Shown here piece after piece: positions 16,659 to 24,267 of a stretch of DNA of 37,712 nt (positions are counted from its first letter, which is position 1; each line of letters opens with the position of its first letter). The stretch is from the NCBI RefSeq assembly GCF_029257255.1, contig NZ_JARICI010000026.1, forward strand, positions 75,497 through 113,208, given 5' to 3'. The translations under genes were made by a program, and so were the position numbers. This stretch comes from Sporosarcina sp. Lineage in GTDB: Bacteria > Bacillota > Bacilli > Bacillales_A > Planococcaceae. The notes below the pieces were generated by a model, which saw nothing but the letters and a program-made list of their open reading frames with translations, did no database searches and had not been told where the DNA came from.

Positions 16659-17524
16659 TGGAATTTATTCAGGACTTAATGACATATGGTTTCTTGCAGA
16701 AAGCGTTTATCACTTCAATTATGGTAGGAATCATCTGTGGAGTCATCGGCAGCTTTATCGTGCTTCGCGGTATGGCGCTCATGGGAGATGCGATTTCTCA
16801 CGCCGTTCTGCCAGGTGTTGCAATCTCCTATATGCTCGGTATCAACTATTTCTATGGAGCTGTTTTGACCGGGGTATTAACTGCATTCGGTATCGGAGCA
16901 ATTTCTCAAAACAGCCGGATTAAAAATGATTCATCCATCGGGATTGTATTTTCTGCGTTTTTCGCACTCGGTATTATCTTGATTACTCAAGCACGAAGCG
17001 CGACGGATCTAACACAGATTTTATTCGGTAACGTGTTGTCGGTTCGTACTTCTGATATGTGGCTGACGCTGATCATCGGCGCTGTAGTCATTTTAGTAGT
17101 AGCGATGTTCTTTAAAGAACTTCTCGTCTCGAGTTTTGATGAAACGATGGCTGCGGCTTACGGATTAAAGACTCGATTGATTCACTACAGCATCATGTTC
17201 TTATTGACATTGGTTACAGTTGCTTCATTACAGACAGTCGGCGTTATTTTGGTTGTATCTTTATTGATTACACCGGCATCAACAGCTTATCTGTTAACAA
17301 ACAGGCTTTCGGTTATGGTTTTCCTTGCTGCCTTTTTCGGCGCATTATCTTCCATCGTCGGACTGTATTTCAGTTTCTTGTATAACATGCCTTCAGGGCC
17401 TGTCATCGCGTTAGCAACGACTGCACTTTTCGTATTGGCATTTTTATTCTCCCCTAAACAAGGGATTGTAGTCAGCAAGTTCCGGTCTATGTCTAAACGT
17501 AAAGCCATTGCGACAAACAATTAA
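16658..17524 (+). CDS. mntC: Manganese-type ABC importer, permease
   Basis: ABC-3 family membrane permease, 288 aa, with about eight hydrophobic helices and the conserved LMGDAISHAVLPGVAISYMLG near residue 45. A single permease gene is present, as in staphylococcal MntABC, whereas B. subtilis has two (MntC and MntD). It is coupled to the ATPase gene by a one-base overlap. Like the ATPase, it is named by context and ligand set of the neighbouring binding protein. Confidence 0.9.
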   Translation: MEFIQDLMTYGFLQKAFITSIMVGIICGVIGSFIVLRGMALMGDAISHAVLPGVAISYMLGINYFYGAVLTGVLTAFGIGAISQNSRIKNDSSIGIVFSAFFALGIILITQARSATDLTQILFGNVLSVRTSDMWLTLIIGAVVILVVAMFFKELLVSSFDETMAAAYGLKTRLIHYSIMFLLTLVTVASLQTVGVILVVSLLITPASTAYLLTNRLSVMVFLAAFFGALSSIVGLYFSFLYNMPSGPVIALATTALFVLAFLFSPKQGIVVSKFRSMSKRKAIATNN

Positions 17525-17578
17525 GTATGGGATCAACCGCTGAGGCGGAAAAATATAATTATCCACAAAAGGAGTAGA

Positions 17579-18577
17579 ATGAATTACATGAAGAACTTAG
17601 TAAAATGGCTGGGCTTGTCCTTACTTGCTGTGTTTATGTTAGCAGCATGCGGCAACGATAACGACAAGAACAGCGCAGCAAACAAAAGTGATGGTAAGGA
17701 TGACTTCGATAAAACAGCCGAGGCCGATGATAAGCTGAAAGTTGTCACTTCTTTTACGATCATCGCAGATATGGCACGTGAAATCGGCGGAGAGTACGTA
17801 GAAGTATACAACTTAGTGCCGACTGGAACGGATCCTCACGAATATGAGCCGCTTCCTAATGATATTAAAGCTGCAACTGATGCAGACGTTTTATTTTATA
17901 ACGGTTTGAATCTTGAAGGCGGAGAACATGGTTGGTTCTTTAAAATGATGGACTCTGTCGGTCAAAAAGATGAAAATATTTTTAGTTTGACTGAAAAGGT
18001 TGAACCTAAGTACATTGGCGGAGAAGAGGGCCGTGATGAAGAAATCAACCCGCACGCGTTTATCGATCCTGCTGTCGGTGTGAAGATGGCAGAAGCTATG
18101 CGCGATGTCTTAATTGAAAAGCACCCGACAAACAGCGAGGACATTAAAAAGCTTGGTGATGAGTATGTTCAGCGTATAAAAGATCTGGACACTGAATTTG
18201 AAGAGCGTATCTCAACAGTTCCTGAAGAAAATCGCGTACTCGTAACTAGTGAACGTGCATTCCAATACTTGAACGACCACTACGGTTTGAAGGAAGCATT
18301 TATTTGGGAAATTGATACAGAAGAGAACGGTTCTCCTAAGCAGATTAAAGAATTGGTTCATTACATTCAAGAACACAAGGTTCCTGTTTTATTCGTAGAG
18401 TCTAATGTTGATACACGTCCGATGGAAACTGTCTCTAAAGAAACAGGCGTTCCAATTGCAGAGAAGCCGATCTATTCAGATGAAATCGGTAATCCTGGCG
18501 ATGAGATCGATACGTACGTTAAGTATTTGAACTACAATATGAATTTGATTCACGACGAGCTTAGTAAAGAAAGATAA
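17579..18577 (+). CDS. mntA: Manganese-binding lipoprotein of the ABC importer
   Basis: Cluster A-I solute-binding lipoprotein that captures the metal outside the cell. It has a signal peptide with lipobox LAAC (Cys24) and a charged linker. Predicted metal ligands, by alignment with PsaA-type proteins from memory, are His87 (GTDPHEYEP), His159 (NPHAF), Glu225 (TSERAF) and Asp301 (YSDEI). The His-His-Glu-Asp set marks manganese/iron-type proteins; zinc-type ZnuA has a third His and usually a His-rich loop, absent here. The start is ATG 17579 with AAAGGAG upstream; ATG 17588 is possible. A strong terminator follows. Confidence 0.92.
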   Translation: MNYMKNLVKWLGLSLLAVFMLAACGNDNDKNSAANKSDGKDDFDKTAEADDKLKVVTSFTIIADMAREIGGEYVEVYNLVPTGTDPHEYEPLPNDIKAATDADVLFYNGLNLEGGEHGWFFKMMDSVGQKDENIFSLTEKVEPKYIGGEEGRDEEINPHAFIDPAVGVKMAEAMRDVLIEKHPTNSEDIKKLGDEYVQRIKDLDTEFEERISTVPEENRVLVTSERAFQYLNDHYGLKEAFIWEIDTEENGSPKQIKELVHYIQEHKVPVLFVESNVDTRPMETVSKETGVPIAEKPIYSDEIGNPGDEIDTYVKYLNYNMNLIHDELSKER

Positions 18578-18606
18578 GCTTCGGTCAACCAATTATATAT
18601 ATAGAA

Positions 18607-18638
18607 GGAAGTCACTTTAATTAGTGGCTTCCTTTTTT
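18607..18638 (+). terminator. Terminator of the manganese transporter operon
   Basis: GGAAGTCACT and AGTGGCTTCC form a 10-bp stem with a 6-base loop and six following T residues, 30 bases after the mntA stop. Confidence 0.93.
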
Positions 18639-18649
18639 GTATGACGCAT

Positions 18650-18800
18650 TCTGGCTCTTCACTAAAACGTGCGCCTGACAGTCTGCCCCCCCCTCGGTCG
18701 CCTAAAGCCGATGTTCGCTGGCACGTTCTTCGCCGGTAGGCAAAGAACGTAAGACAATCCGCGCAACGCCGAAGCGATATCAAACCCTAGCCCCCCTTAT
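18650..18800 (+). repeat. Family B intergenic repeat, diverged copy B3
   Basis: The core CTGGCACGTTCTTCGCCGG and the end ACGTAAGACAATCC..CAACGCCGAAGCG align with B1 and B4, with many substitutions. The predicted apical hairpin survives in altered form (CTGGC/GCCGG with one G-U pair), and a perfect 8-bp inverted repeat ACGTTCTT/AAGAACGT encloses it. Bases 18801-18920 show no gene. Confidence 0.6.
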
Positions 18801-18920
18801 TGTTCCTTACACTATCAGCTGCAACAGCCCCGTTATCATCTACTTTCACAAAATAGACAGGAATAATTAACCATATTATAAGAATCTTAAGGTCTTTTTA
18901 ATTATTATCAAACCTTCCAG

Positions 18921-18949
18921 TTGCAATTTCATTCTAGATGGGTTATTCT
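18921..18949 (+). promoter_or_regulatory. Sigma-A promoter of the cold-shock gene
   Basis: TTGCAA and TATTCT are 17 bases apart. The predicted start near 18956 gives a leader of about 110 bases, typical of cold-shock genes, whose long 5' leaders control translation at low temperature. Confidence 0.6.
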
Positions 18950-19066
18950 AAGAGAGTATTATCTTTGTTCTTTTTCAGATCGAGAAAATATTTTGTTTTT
19001 CGTCTAAGGTATTTGAGCAAGCATAGTAACATCATGTGTGGCAATCCACACTAGGAGGCAATAATT

Positions 19067-19267
19067 ATGGAACAAGGTACAGTTAAGTGGTTTAATGCAG
19101 AAAAAGGTTTTGGTTTTATCGAGCGTGAAGCAGGAGAGGACGTATTCGTACACTTCTCAGCAATCCAAAGCGACGGTTTCAAATCTTTAGACGAAGGTCA
19201 AAGTGTAACATTTGAAATTGAACAAGGACAACGCGGCCTACAAGCTACAAACGTTCAAAAAGCTTAA
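19067..19267 (+). CDS. Cold-shock protein (CspA family)
   Basis: Single-domain nucleic-acid chaperone of 66 aa that binds single-stranded RNA and keeps it unstructured in the cold. It has RNP1 KGFGFIE (13-19) and RNP2 VFVHFSAI (26-33), the start [10 protein letters not shown] and the end ATNVQKA, all canonical. TAGGAGGCAA precedes ATG 19067. A long leader and its own promoter and terminators make it monocistronic. Which paralogue letter applies cannot be told from one window. Confidence 0.96.
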   Translation: MEQGTVKWFNAEKGFGFIEREAGEDVFVHFSAIQSDGFKSLDEGQSVTFEIEQGQRGLQATNVQKA

Positions 19268-19277
19268 TTTTAGCTGG

Positions 19278-19309
19278 AAAAAGACTCTACTTGTTAGAGT
19301 CTTTTTTAT
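19278..19309 (+). terminator. Terminator of the cold-shock gene
   Basis: AAAAAGACTCTA (19278-19289) pairs with TAGAGTCTTTTT (19295-19306) across a 5-base loop and continues into a T run, 11 bases after the stop. Confidence 0.92.
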
Positions 19310-19344
19310 TTGCTCAAAAATTGAATTTGTCTATCACAAACAAA

Positions 19345-19378
19345 GGTCCCAATTCACATTCGAATTGGGACCCTTTTT
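19345..19378. terminator. Bidirectional terminator between csp and ehuA
   Basis: GGTCCCAATTC and GAATTGGGACC form a perfect 11-bp stem with a 6-base loop. T residues follow on the + strand and CTTTG on the - strand, so it can stop read-through from csp and end the convergent ehu operon. Confidence 0.85.
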
Positions 19379-19435
19379 GTGTGAGATTCAGTTTTGTACT
19401 ACTTTAGTGAATTACTTAAAGCACAATCACCCTTT

Positions 19436-20212
19436 TTATCTGTTATTCATGAAGCGTCCCAGGAAATCTTGCAGACGTTCGCTTTCAGGGTTCAACAGGA
19501 TTTCTGAAGGTGGTCCTTCTTCTTCAATGACTCCTTCATTCAGGAAGACGACGCGGTCTGCGATATCGAGGGCGAAATCCATCTCGTGCGTGACAAGGAT
19601 CATGGCCATCTCCCCTTCCTTCGCGAGATCACGGATAACTTCAAGCACTTCACCGACGAGCTCAGGATCGAGTGCGGACGTCACTTCATCAAACAGCATG
19701 ACCTGCGGACGCATCATTAGAGCTCGCGCCATGGCAACCCGCTGTTTCTGACCGCCTGAGAGCTGTGCAGGATACAGTTCAATCTTATCGCCCAACCCTA
19801 CCTTTTCAAGCATCTCCACAGCAGTTGCTTTCACTTCCGCCTTATTTTCATTTTTCACGAGTACAGGAGCCAGCATGCAATTCTCCAGTATCGTCATATG
19901 CGGGAATAAGTTAAAGTGTTGAAACACCATGCCGATATCTCCGCGAATGGAACGCAGATGGCTTTCATCAGCGTTCACCCACTCATCTTTTTTCTTCATC
20001 TGCCAAAGGTTCTGGCCATTTACTTCAATTATACCGTCTGTAGGCTCCTCCAGCGTCATCAGCATTCGGATGATCGTTGTCTTTCCGGAACCACTTGGAC
20101 CAATCAACGCTACTTTTTCTGAAGGCTTGATATCTAAGTCGATCCCTTTTAAAACTTCTGTTTCTCCAAACGATTTATGGACGTCTTTATATTGTACTAC
20201 CGGTTCCACCAT
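19436..20212 (-). CDS. ehuA: Ectoine/hydroxyectoine-type ABC importer, ATP-binding subunit
   Basis: ATPase of the polar amino acid/ectoine ABC family. Walker A GPSGSGKT (38-45), signature LSGGQKQR (151-158), Walker B VMLFDEVTSALDPE (from 171) and the switch VTHEMDFA are all present. The length of 258 aa is normal. ATG 20212 has GGAGAGG upstream. It is the last gene of ehuB-C-D-A, 36 bases after ehuD. Polar amino acids are the main alternative substrate. Confidence 0.85.
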   Translation of the reverse strand: MVEPVVQYKDVHKSFGETEVLKGIDLDIKPSEKVALIGPSGSGKTTIIRMLMTLEEPTDGIIEVNGQNLWQMKKKDEWVNADESHLRSIRGDIGMVFQHFNLFPHMTILENCMLAPVLVKNENKAEVKATAVEMLEKVGLGDKIELYPAQLSGGQKQRVAMARALMMRPQVMLFDEVTSALDPELVGEVLEVIRDLAKEGEMAMILVTHEMDFALDIADRVVFLNEGVIEEEGPPSEILLNPESERLQDFLGRFMNNR

Positions 20213-20248
20213 CTCAACCTCTCCTTCATTCCACTCTGTTACAAGTTA

Positions 20249-20932
20249 TTATGCCAGCGTCTTCTTATCGAAGCTGCGGTTATACTTCTTCTCTAATTTA
20301 TTGATCAGCAGTGCAGATGGATAGCTCAGTAATAGGAAGAACAACGCGACAACTGTCAGCGGCTCGACGAATTTATAGTACTGCGCTCCATAATCATTGG
20401 CGATATGAAGCATCGCCACGACACCGATTGTCGACGCAAGCGGAACTTCCTTGAACATGATGATCAAGTAGTTGCCAAGCATCGGAATAGTCGGCGGAAT
20501 CGCCTGAGGCAAAATAATTTTCGTCCACTTCTGACGCGTAGATAGATTCAGTGCTGTTGAAGCTTCCCACTGCCCTTTATCCACCGATTCAATGCCCGAA
20601 CGATATACTTCAGACATGTACGTGCTGAAATGGATTCCGAGCCCTAAAATAGCAGCTACGAATGGATTTAGGGACACACCGATTACCGGCATCATCGGCC
20701 ATGCGTAATAAATGAAAAACAATTGGACCAGCGGAGGTGTCGAACGGATAAATTCTGCAATCCAGCCGAATAACCACGTTACTGGCCGCCACGGCAATCT
20801 GCTGATGAACACCCAGACGAATCCGAATAAGGCAGCGAACAGATAACATGCCAGCGTCAAACCCAGGGTAATCCATAAGCCTTTAACTATAAGAGGTATT
20901 ACTGAAAAAAATACATCCCAACTCCAAGTCAT
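20249..20932 (-). CDS. ehuD: Ectoine/hydroxyectoine-type ABC importer, permease EhuD
   Basis: His/Glu/Gln/Arg/opine-family permease, 227 aa, with about five membrane helices. The EAA-like loop reads STALNLSTRQKWTKIILPQA. It forms a heterodimeric channel with EhuC. The ATG overlaps the ehuC stop by one base (TAATG). Sequence resemblance to EhuD is from memory; the paired unequal permeases and the binding protein next door support it. Confidence 0.82.
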   Translation of the reverse strand: MTWSWDVFFSVIPLIVKGLWITLGLTLACYLFAALFGFVWVFISRLPWRPVTWLFGWIAEFIRSTPPLVQLFFIYYAWPMMPVIGVSLNPFVAAILGLGIHFSTYMSEVYRSGIESVDKGQWEASTALNLSTRQKWTKIILPQAIPPTIPMLGNYLIIMFKEVPLASTIGVVAMLHIANDYGAQYYKFVEPLTVVALFFLLLSYPSALLINKLEKKYNRSFDKKTLA

Positions 20933-21591
20933 TAGCTAGCAACCCCTTTCTTCGATATGCTCTCCATCTTTCTTGTGAAGGCAATTAACGGCAGCGCAAT
21001 CACAAAGTACATCAATAGGAGAAGTACATAAACCATTGGGGATTCCGCTATATGCGTGCTTCGATAGATATTCCCGTAATACAGCAGATCAGTTAATCCG
21101 ATCAGTGATACCAATGAAGTAGCTTTTAATATCTGTATTAGATAGTTACCGTATTCAGGTAGCATCATGCGCAGAGCCTGCGGCAAAATAATATGACGCA
21201 TACGCTGGAACCTCGATAAGTTCAGTGCAATAGATGCTTCTGTCTGTCCAGCAGCCACCGCCTGAATCGATCCTCTGACGATTTCAGACATATACGCCCC
21301 ATAGTTCAATGAAATTGCTAGAACCGCTACCCAGACATCGCTCCCTAAATGGATATTGAATAATCCAGGGAGCGCGTAGGAAAACCAGAATAATTGTACG
21401 ATCAGCGAGGTCCCGCGAAAAATCTCTACATAGAAACCAGTGAACCCTCTTAGAAGGGGGTTCGTGTTAACACGGGAAAGACCCGCGACAAACGCGATGA
21501 TACTCGCACAAATAATCGACAGGAACAATACCTGCAGCGTAATGCCTAACCCTTGTACGACCGCAGAAAAAATATCGGGTAAGGAACTCAC
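20932..21591 (-). CDS. ehuC: Ectoine/hydroxyectoine-type ABC importer, permease EhuC
   Basis: Second permease of the importer, about 219 aa, with about five membrane helices and the loop ASIALNLSRFQRMRHIILPQ. I start it at GTG 21591, which has GGAG eight bases upstream; the in-frame GTG at 21600 would overlap that site. It is separated from ehuB by 131 bases holding two terminator-like hairpins, so permease and ATPase levels are probably kept below that of the binding protein. Confidence 0.82.
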   Translation of the reverse strand: MSSLPDIFSAVVQGLGITLQVLFLSIICASIIAFVAGLSRVNTNPLLRGFTGFYVEIFRGTSLIVQLFWFSYALPGLFNIHLGSDVWVAVLAISLNYGAYMSEIVRGSIQAVAAGQTEASIALNLSRFQRMRHIILPQALRMMLPEYGNYLIQILKATSLVSLIGLTDLLYYGNIYRSTHIAESPMVYVLLLLMYFVIALPLIAFTRKMESISKKGVAS

Positions 21592-21622
21592 AAAAACCAC
21601 TCCATTATTTAGTAATCATTTT

Positions 21623-21669
21623 AAAAAACCAATTGCCGCCTGGTCTGCGCTTGTCAGACCGGCGGCCAA
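21623..21669 (-). terminator. Second hairpin between ehuB and ehuC
   Basis: On the - strand the segments 21655-21669 and 21633-21647 form a GC-rich stem of about 14 pairs with two single-base bulges. GGTTTTTT follows a few bases later. It ends about 30 bases before the ehuC start and could act as a terminator or as a 5' stabiliser of the downstream message. Confidence 0.6.
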
Positions 21670-21680
21670 TTTAACGAAAG

Positions 21681-21711
21681 AAAAAAGGTCACGCCGCTGT
21701 TGGGCATGACC
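21681..21711 (-). terminator. Intercistronic terminator/attenuator after ehuB
   Basis: GGTCATGCC and GGCGTGACC form a 9-bp stem (one G-U pair) with a 7-base loop followed by CTTTTTTCTTT, 12 bases after the ehuB stop. Partial termination here would raise the ratio of binding protein to permease. Confidence 0.8.
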
Positions 21712-21722
21712 CGGCTGTTCTC

Positions 21723-22610
21723 TTAGTAGTTATCTCCGTTACAAACACTTTCCGTTGTGATATCTTTTTCGACGATATTCATTTCTTCCGTAAAACCAAA
21801 TGGCTCAATCAATTTAGCGATTTCGCCGCTTTCTTTCAGCTTCTTCAATTCTGCGTTATACGCTTCACGCAGTTCGTCATCACCGTTCAAGAAAGCTGCC
21901 GCACCGTAACTTGGCACTCCTTCAATATCCGGCTGTTCAAAATCTGTGACAAACTCTAACTTTTCATTGTTTGCAGATTCCAGTGCCATCTTAATTGTCA
22001 TCTCAGTACCTGTAGTAACAGCTGCACGACCAGATTCAACTGCTGAGAAAGAAGCAGGAATATCCGGAACCATCATGATCTGGCTCTCTGCAATTCCTTC
22101 ACGAATCATGAAGTCTTTTTCCGTCGCACCGCTCATGACCGCTACTTTGATATCCGGATTAGCAGCGATATCTTTGTAACTCTTCAGATTCATCGGGTTG
22201 CCTTTTTCAACAATCAAGCCCTCACCGTACTTGATTTCCGGCTCACCGAATGAAACGCTTGAACAGCGGTCAGGCGTAATAGCCATCCCTGCTGTAATCA
22301 AATCAAATTTACCAGCGCCCAAGCCCGGGATCAATTGACCGAATTCAGACAACTTGCCGTCTACTTCGTCCACGCCCAGATTTTCAAAGACCGCTTTGGC
22401 AATAGCGACCGCAGCACCTCGCAACTCCCCGTCCTCTTCATACGCATACGGTTTCTCATTGGCAAAGCCGACTCTGACAACGCCCTTATCTTTCAATTCA
22501 TCTAACTTGTTACCGCTTCCACCGCTCTTGGAACCTGAATCTCCGCCTCCGCATGCTGCAAGCAAAAGAAGCATCATCACCGCCATCATACCTATCGCCG
22601 ATTTCTTCAT
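21723..22610 (-). CDS. ehuB: Ectoine/hydroxyectoine-type solute-binding lipoprotein
   Basis: Extracellular binding protein of the importer, family 3. A signal peptide with lipobox LAAC (Cys20) is followed by a Gly/Ser linker and the binding domain (VVRVGFANEKPYAYEEDGEL, FGQLIPGLGAGKFDLITAGMAITPDR, GEGLIVEKGNP). These segments resemble EhuB more than general amino-acid binders; I rely on memory for that. I start it at ATG 22610, preceded by AAGGAGGAG; a TTG 27 bases upstream lacks a site. One Cys after ITPDR and one near the C-terminus (ESVCNGDNY) might form a disulfide. Substrate is inferred. Confidence 0.83.
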   Translation of the reverse strand: MKKSAIGMMAVMMLLLLAACGGGDSGSKSGGSGNKLDELKDKGVVRVGFANEKPYAYEEDGELRGAAVAIAKAVFENLGVDEVDGKLSEFGQLIPGLGAGKFDLITAGMAITPDRCSSVSFGEPEIKYGEGLIVEKGNPMNLKSYKDIAANPDIKVAVMSGATEKDFMIREGIAESQIMMVPDIPASFSAVESGRAAVTTGTEMTIKMALESANNEKLEFVTDFEQPDIEGVPSYGAAAFLNGDDELREAYNAELKKLKESGEIAKLIEPFGFTEEMNIVEKDITTESVCNGDNY

Positions 22611-22659
22611 AAGTCTCCTCCTTGATATTTTCATCAAACTCTCTTTTTACTTAGTTGCT

Positions 22660-22688
22660 AGATTACCATAGTTAAAAATTGAGTTCAA
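22660..22688 (-). promoter_or_regulatory. Sigma-A promoter of ehuBCDA
   Basis: On the - strand TTGAAC and TAATCT are 17 bases apart, 50 bases before the ehuB start codon. A second, weaker option (CTGTCA-N17-TATATC) would overlap the cre site. Confidence 0.55.
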
Positions 22689-22747
22689 ATGGAATTTATG
22701 GATTTCTCTAATTGTAAAAAATCGGATATATTCTATCGATGTTGATT

Positions 22748-22761
22748 TGACAGCGTTTACA
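22748..22761 (-). promoter_or_regulatory. Consensus cre (CcpA-binding) site upstream of ehuB
   Basis: On the - strand TGTAAACGCTGTCA fits the cre consensus TGWAANCGNTNWCA at every position. It is centred about 100 bases upstream of the predicted ehu start point. Far upstream cre sites can activate, while overlap with the alternative promoter would repress. Confidence 0.65.
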
Positions 22762-22786
22762 AGAGACTTTTTTCTATAATATTATA

Positions 22787-22827
22787 GTAAAATTTAATTT
22801 TTCAGTAGGTGAAAAATTAAATTTTAC
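22787..22827. repeat. Perfect 18-bp AT-rich palindrome upstream of ehu
   Basis: GTAAAATTTAATTTTTCA and its exact reverse complement flank the 5-base spacer GTAGG. It has no T tract typical of a terminator on either side, so it could be an operator, a cruciform or a remnant. The rest of 22828-22961 shows nothing recognisable. Confidence 0.9.
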
Positions 22828-22961
22828 AGTAATACACAAATTCATCCTGGGTACTTCCCTTCACAATTTCCAGCTTTTCTTTTCATCCAAATTTATTCCT
22901 TATCAAATTAATTAATAAAATGAATATAATTCATTCTGAAATAGTATACTTTTGGACAAAT

Positions 22962-23006
22962 AAAAAAGACTGAGTAAACCGCAATTGCGATCTGCTCAGT
23001 CTTTTT
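22962..23006. terminator. Terminator after tRNA-Arg
   Basis: AAAAAGACTGAG (22963-22974) and CTCAGTCTTTTT (22995-23006) form a perfect 12-bp stem with T tracts on both strands. It starts seven bases after the tRNA 3' end. Confidence 0.9.
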
Positions 23007-23013
23007 AAATTGA

Positions 23014-23085
23014 TGCCCTCGGCGGGAGTCGAACCCACATTTTGAGCTTCGGAGGCTCACGTGCTATCCATTGCACCACGAGGAC
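23014..23085 (-). tRNA. tRNA-Arg (anticodon CCG)
   Basis: The 72-base cloverleaf on the - strand starts GTCCTCG and ends CGAGGGC plus discriminator A, with one U-G pair in the acceptor stem. The anticodon arm TGAGC-CTCCGAA-GCTCA gives anticodon CCG, reading CGG. The T arm has GTTCGAC. The 3' CCA is not encoded (TCA follows). It is a single tRNA with its own terminator. Confidence 0.95.
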
Positions 23086-23162
23086 GGTTAATTATTTCAC
23101 ATTTTTAAAAACGCGTTTACTCCACTTGCTGAATAAATAAACCCGTCTTAAAGACATCTTCC

Positions 23163-23191
23163 ATTATATCTTGGAATAGAATGAAAAGCAA
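23163..23191 (-). promoter_or_regulatory. Candidate promoter of tRNA-Arg
   Basis: On the - strand TTGCTT and TATAAT are 17 bases apart, about 80 bases before the tRNA. It is divergent from the clpP promoter, which starts some 25 bases away. Confidence 0.5.
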
Positions 23192-23213
23192 TAAGTATTT
23201 ATAAGGCGAATGA

Positions 23214-23244
23214 TTTGACCTTTGTTGACCAACTTATGTAAAAT
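23214..23244 (+). promoter_or_regulatory. CtsR operator and promoter of clpP
   Basis: The tandem heptads TTTGACC-TTT-GTTGACC match the CtsR heat-shock operator read on this strand, with one mismatch. The first TTGACC is also the -35 box, 18 bases before TAAAAT (23239-23244), so bound CtsR would cover the promoter. A second reading uses the second TTGACC and ATTATA. Confidence 0.8.
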
Positions 23245-23316
23245 ACAATTATAGTTGAAATACCAATCGATTTCAACCGAACGATTATTATGGAACATTA
23301 AAAGGAGGAAGTACCA

Positions 23317-23910
23317 TTGAATCTAATTCCTACAGTTATTGAACAAACAAACCGCGGTGAGCGAGCGTACGACATCTATTCCCGCCTGTTGAAAGACCGG
23401 ATTATCATGCTCGGAAGCGCAATTGATGATAACGTTTCGAATTCGATCGTTGCACAGCTCTTATTCCTGGAAGCAGAAGATCCAGAAAAAGACATCTCCA
23501 TTTATATCAATAGCCCGGGTGGAAGTATCACAGCGGGTATGGCGATTTACGATACGATGCAGTTCATCAAACCAGATATTCAAACAATCTGTGTAGGTAT
23601 GGCAGCATCTATGGGTGCATTCTTGCTGACAGCAGGTACGCAAGGCAAGCGATATGCATTGCCGAATGCTGAAGTCATGATTCACCAGCCACTAGGCGGT
23701 GCACAAGGTCAGGCGACTGAAATCGAAATCGCTGCAAAACGCATCTTGCACTTACGTGAGAAGTTAAATCAGATCTTAGCTGACCGTACTGGACAGCCGA
23801 TTGATGTCATCGCAAAGGATACTGACCGTGATAACTTCATGACGGCAGAACGCGCGAAAGAATATGGCTTAATCGATCACATCGTTCAACGCAGCGATAT
23901 GAAGAAATAA
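23317..23910 (+). CDS. clpP: ATP-dependent Clp protease proteolytic subunit
   Basis: Serine protease that forms the tetradecameric barrel used by ClpC, ClpX and ClpE for protein quality control. The catalytic triad is visible as Ser98 (GMAASMG), His123 (MIHQPLGG) and an Asp in DRDNFM. The length of 197 aa and the processing-site region at the N-terminus are normal. The start is TTG 23317 with AAAGGAGGAAG upstream, as is common for clpP in this group. CtsR control is predicted from the upstream heptad repeat. Confidence 0.98.
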   Translation: MNLIPTVIEQTNRGERAYDIYSRLLKDRIIMLGSAIDDNVSNSIVAQLLFLEAEDPEKDISIYINSPGGSITAGMAIYDTMQFIKPDIQTICVGMAASMGAFLLTAGTQGKRYALPNAEVMIHQPLGGAQGQATEIEIAAKRILHLREKLNQILADRTGQPIDVIAKDTDRDNFMTAERAKEYGLIDHIVQRSDMKK

Positions 23911-23925
23911 GAAAATGAATAAACG

Positions 23926-23962
23926 AAAACCGATTCTTCCAAAAGGAGAATCGGTTTTTTTT
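23926..23962. terminator. Bidirectional terminator between clpP and crh
   Basis: AAAACCGATTCT and AGAATCGGTTTT form a perfect 12-bp stem with a 9-base loop. Eight T residues follow on the + strand, overlapping the crh stop codon, and TTTT follows on the - strand. Confidence 0.93.
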
Positions 23963-24221
23963 ATTGCTGCTCATTTTCTACAAATTGAGCTAAATTTTCA
24001 AGAGCAAAGTCTTCATCAATTCCATCTGCCTGCAAGATGATCTCTGTACCCTTTGCAATTGCCAAGCTCATAATACCCATGATACTTTTCGCATTTACTT
24101 GTCGAACTTCCTTTTTCAAGTAAATATCAGCTGTGTATTTATTCGCTTCTTGCACAAATAATGCGGCTTGTCTTGCCTGTAAACCAGGTTTAATGCCTAC
24201 CTTCACTGTTTTTTCTACCAT
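23961..24221 (-). CDS. crh: HPr-like regulatory protein Crh
   Basis: Paralogue of the phosphotransferase protein HPr that acts only in catabolite regulation. Residue 15 is Gln instead of the His that carries phosphate in HPr (GLQAR), and Ser46 (NAKSIMG) is kept for phosphorylation by HPrK, whose gene is also in this window. P-Ser-Crh is a CcpA corepressor. The 86-residue length fits Crh. Residue 18 is Gln, where B. subtilis Crh and HPr have Pro (RPA). It is the last gene of the yvcI-rapZ-yvcK-whiA-crh operon; AAGGAG precedes the ATG. Confidence 0.95.
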   Translation of the reverse strand: MVEKTVKVGIKPGLQARQAALFVQEANKYTADIYLKKEVRQVNAKSIMGIMSLAIAKGTEIILQADGIDEDFALENLAQFVENEQQ

Positions 24222-24267
24222 ATTGTATGCTCCTTTTCTTTCTTTTCACAGAATGTATTACATGTTC

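Noticed and set aside
19212..19751. 179-codon open frame overlapping csp and ehuA
   Set aside because: Runs through two terminators and antisense to ehuA.
22962..23085. T-box or riboswitch near the tRNA
   Set aside because: The hairpin is a simple terminator of the tRNA gene, and no T-box sequence or regulated gene follows.
23108..23121. Second cre-like site near ACGCGTTTAC
   Set aside because: Only the right half fits the consensus; several core positions fail.
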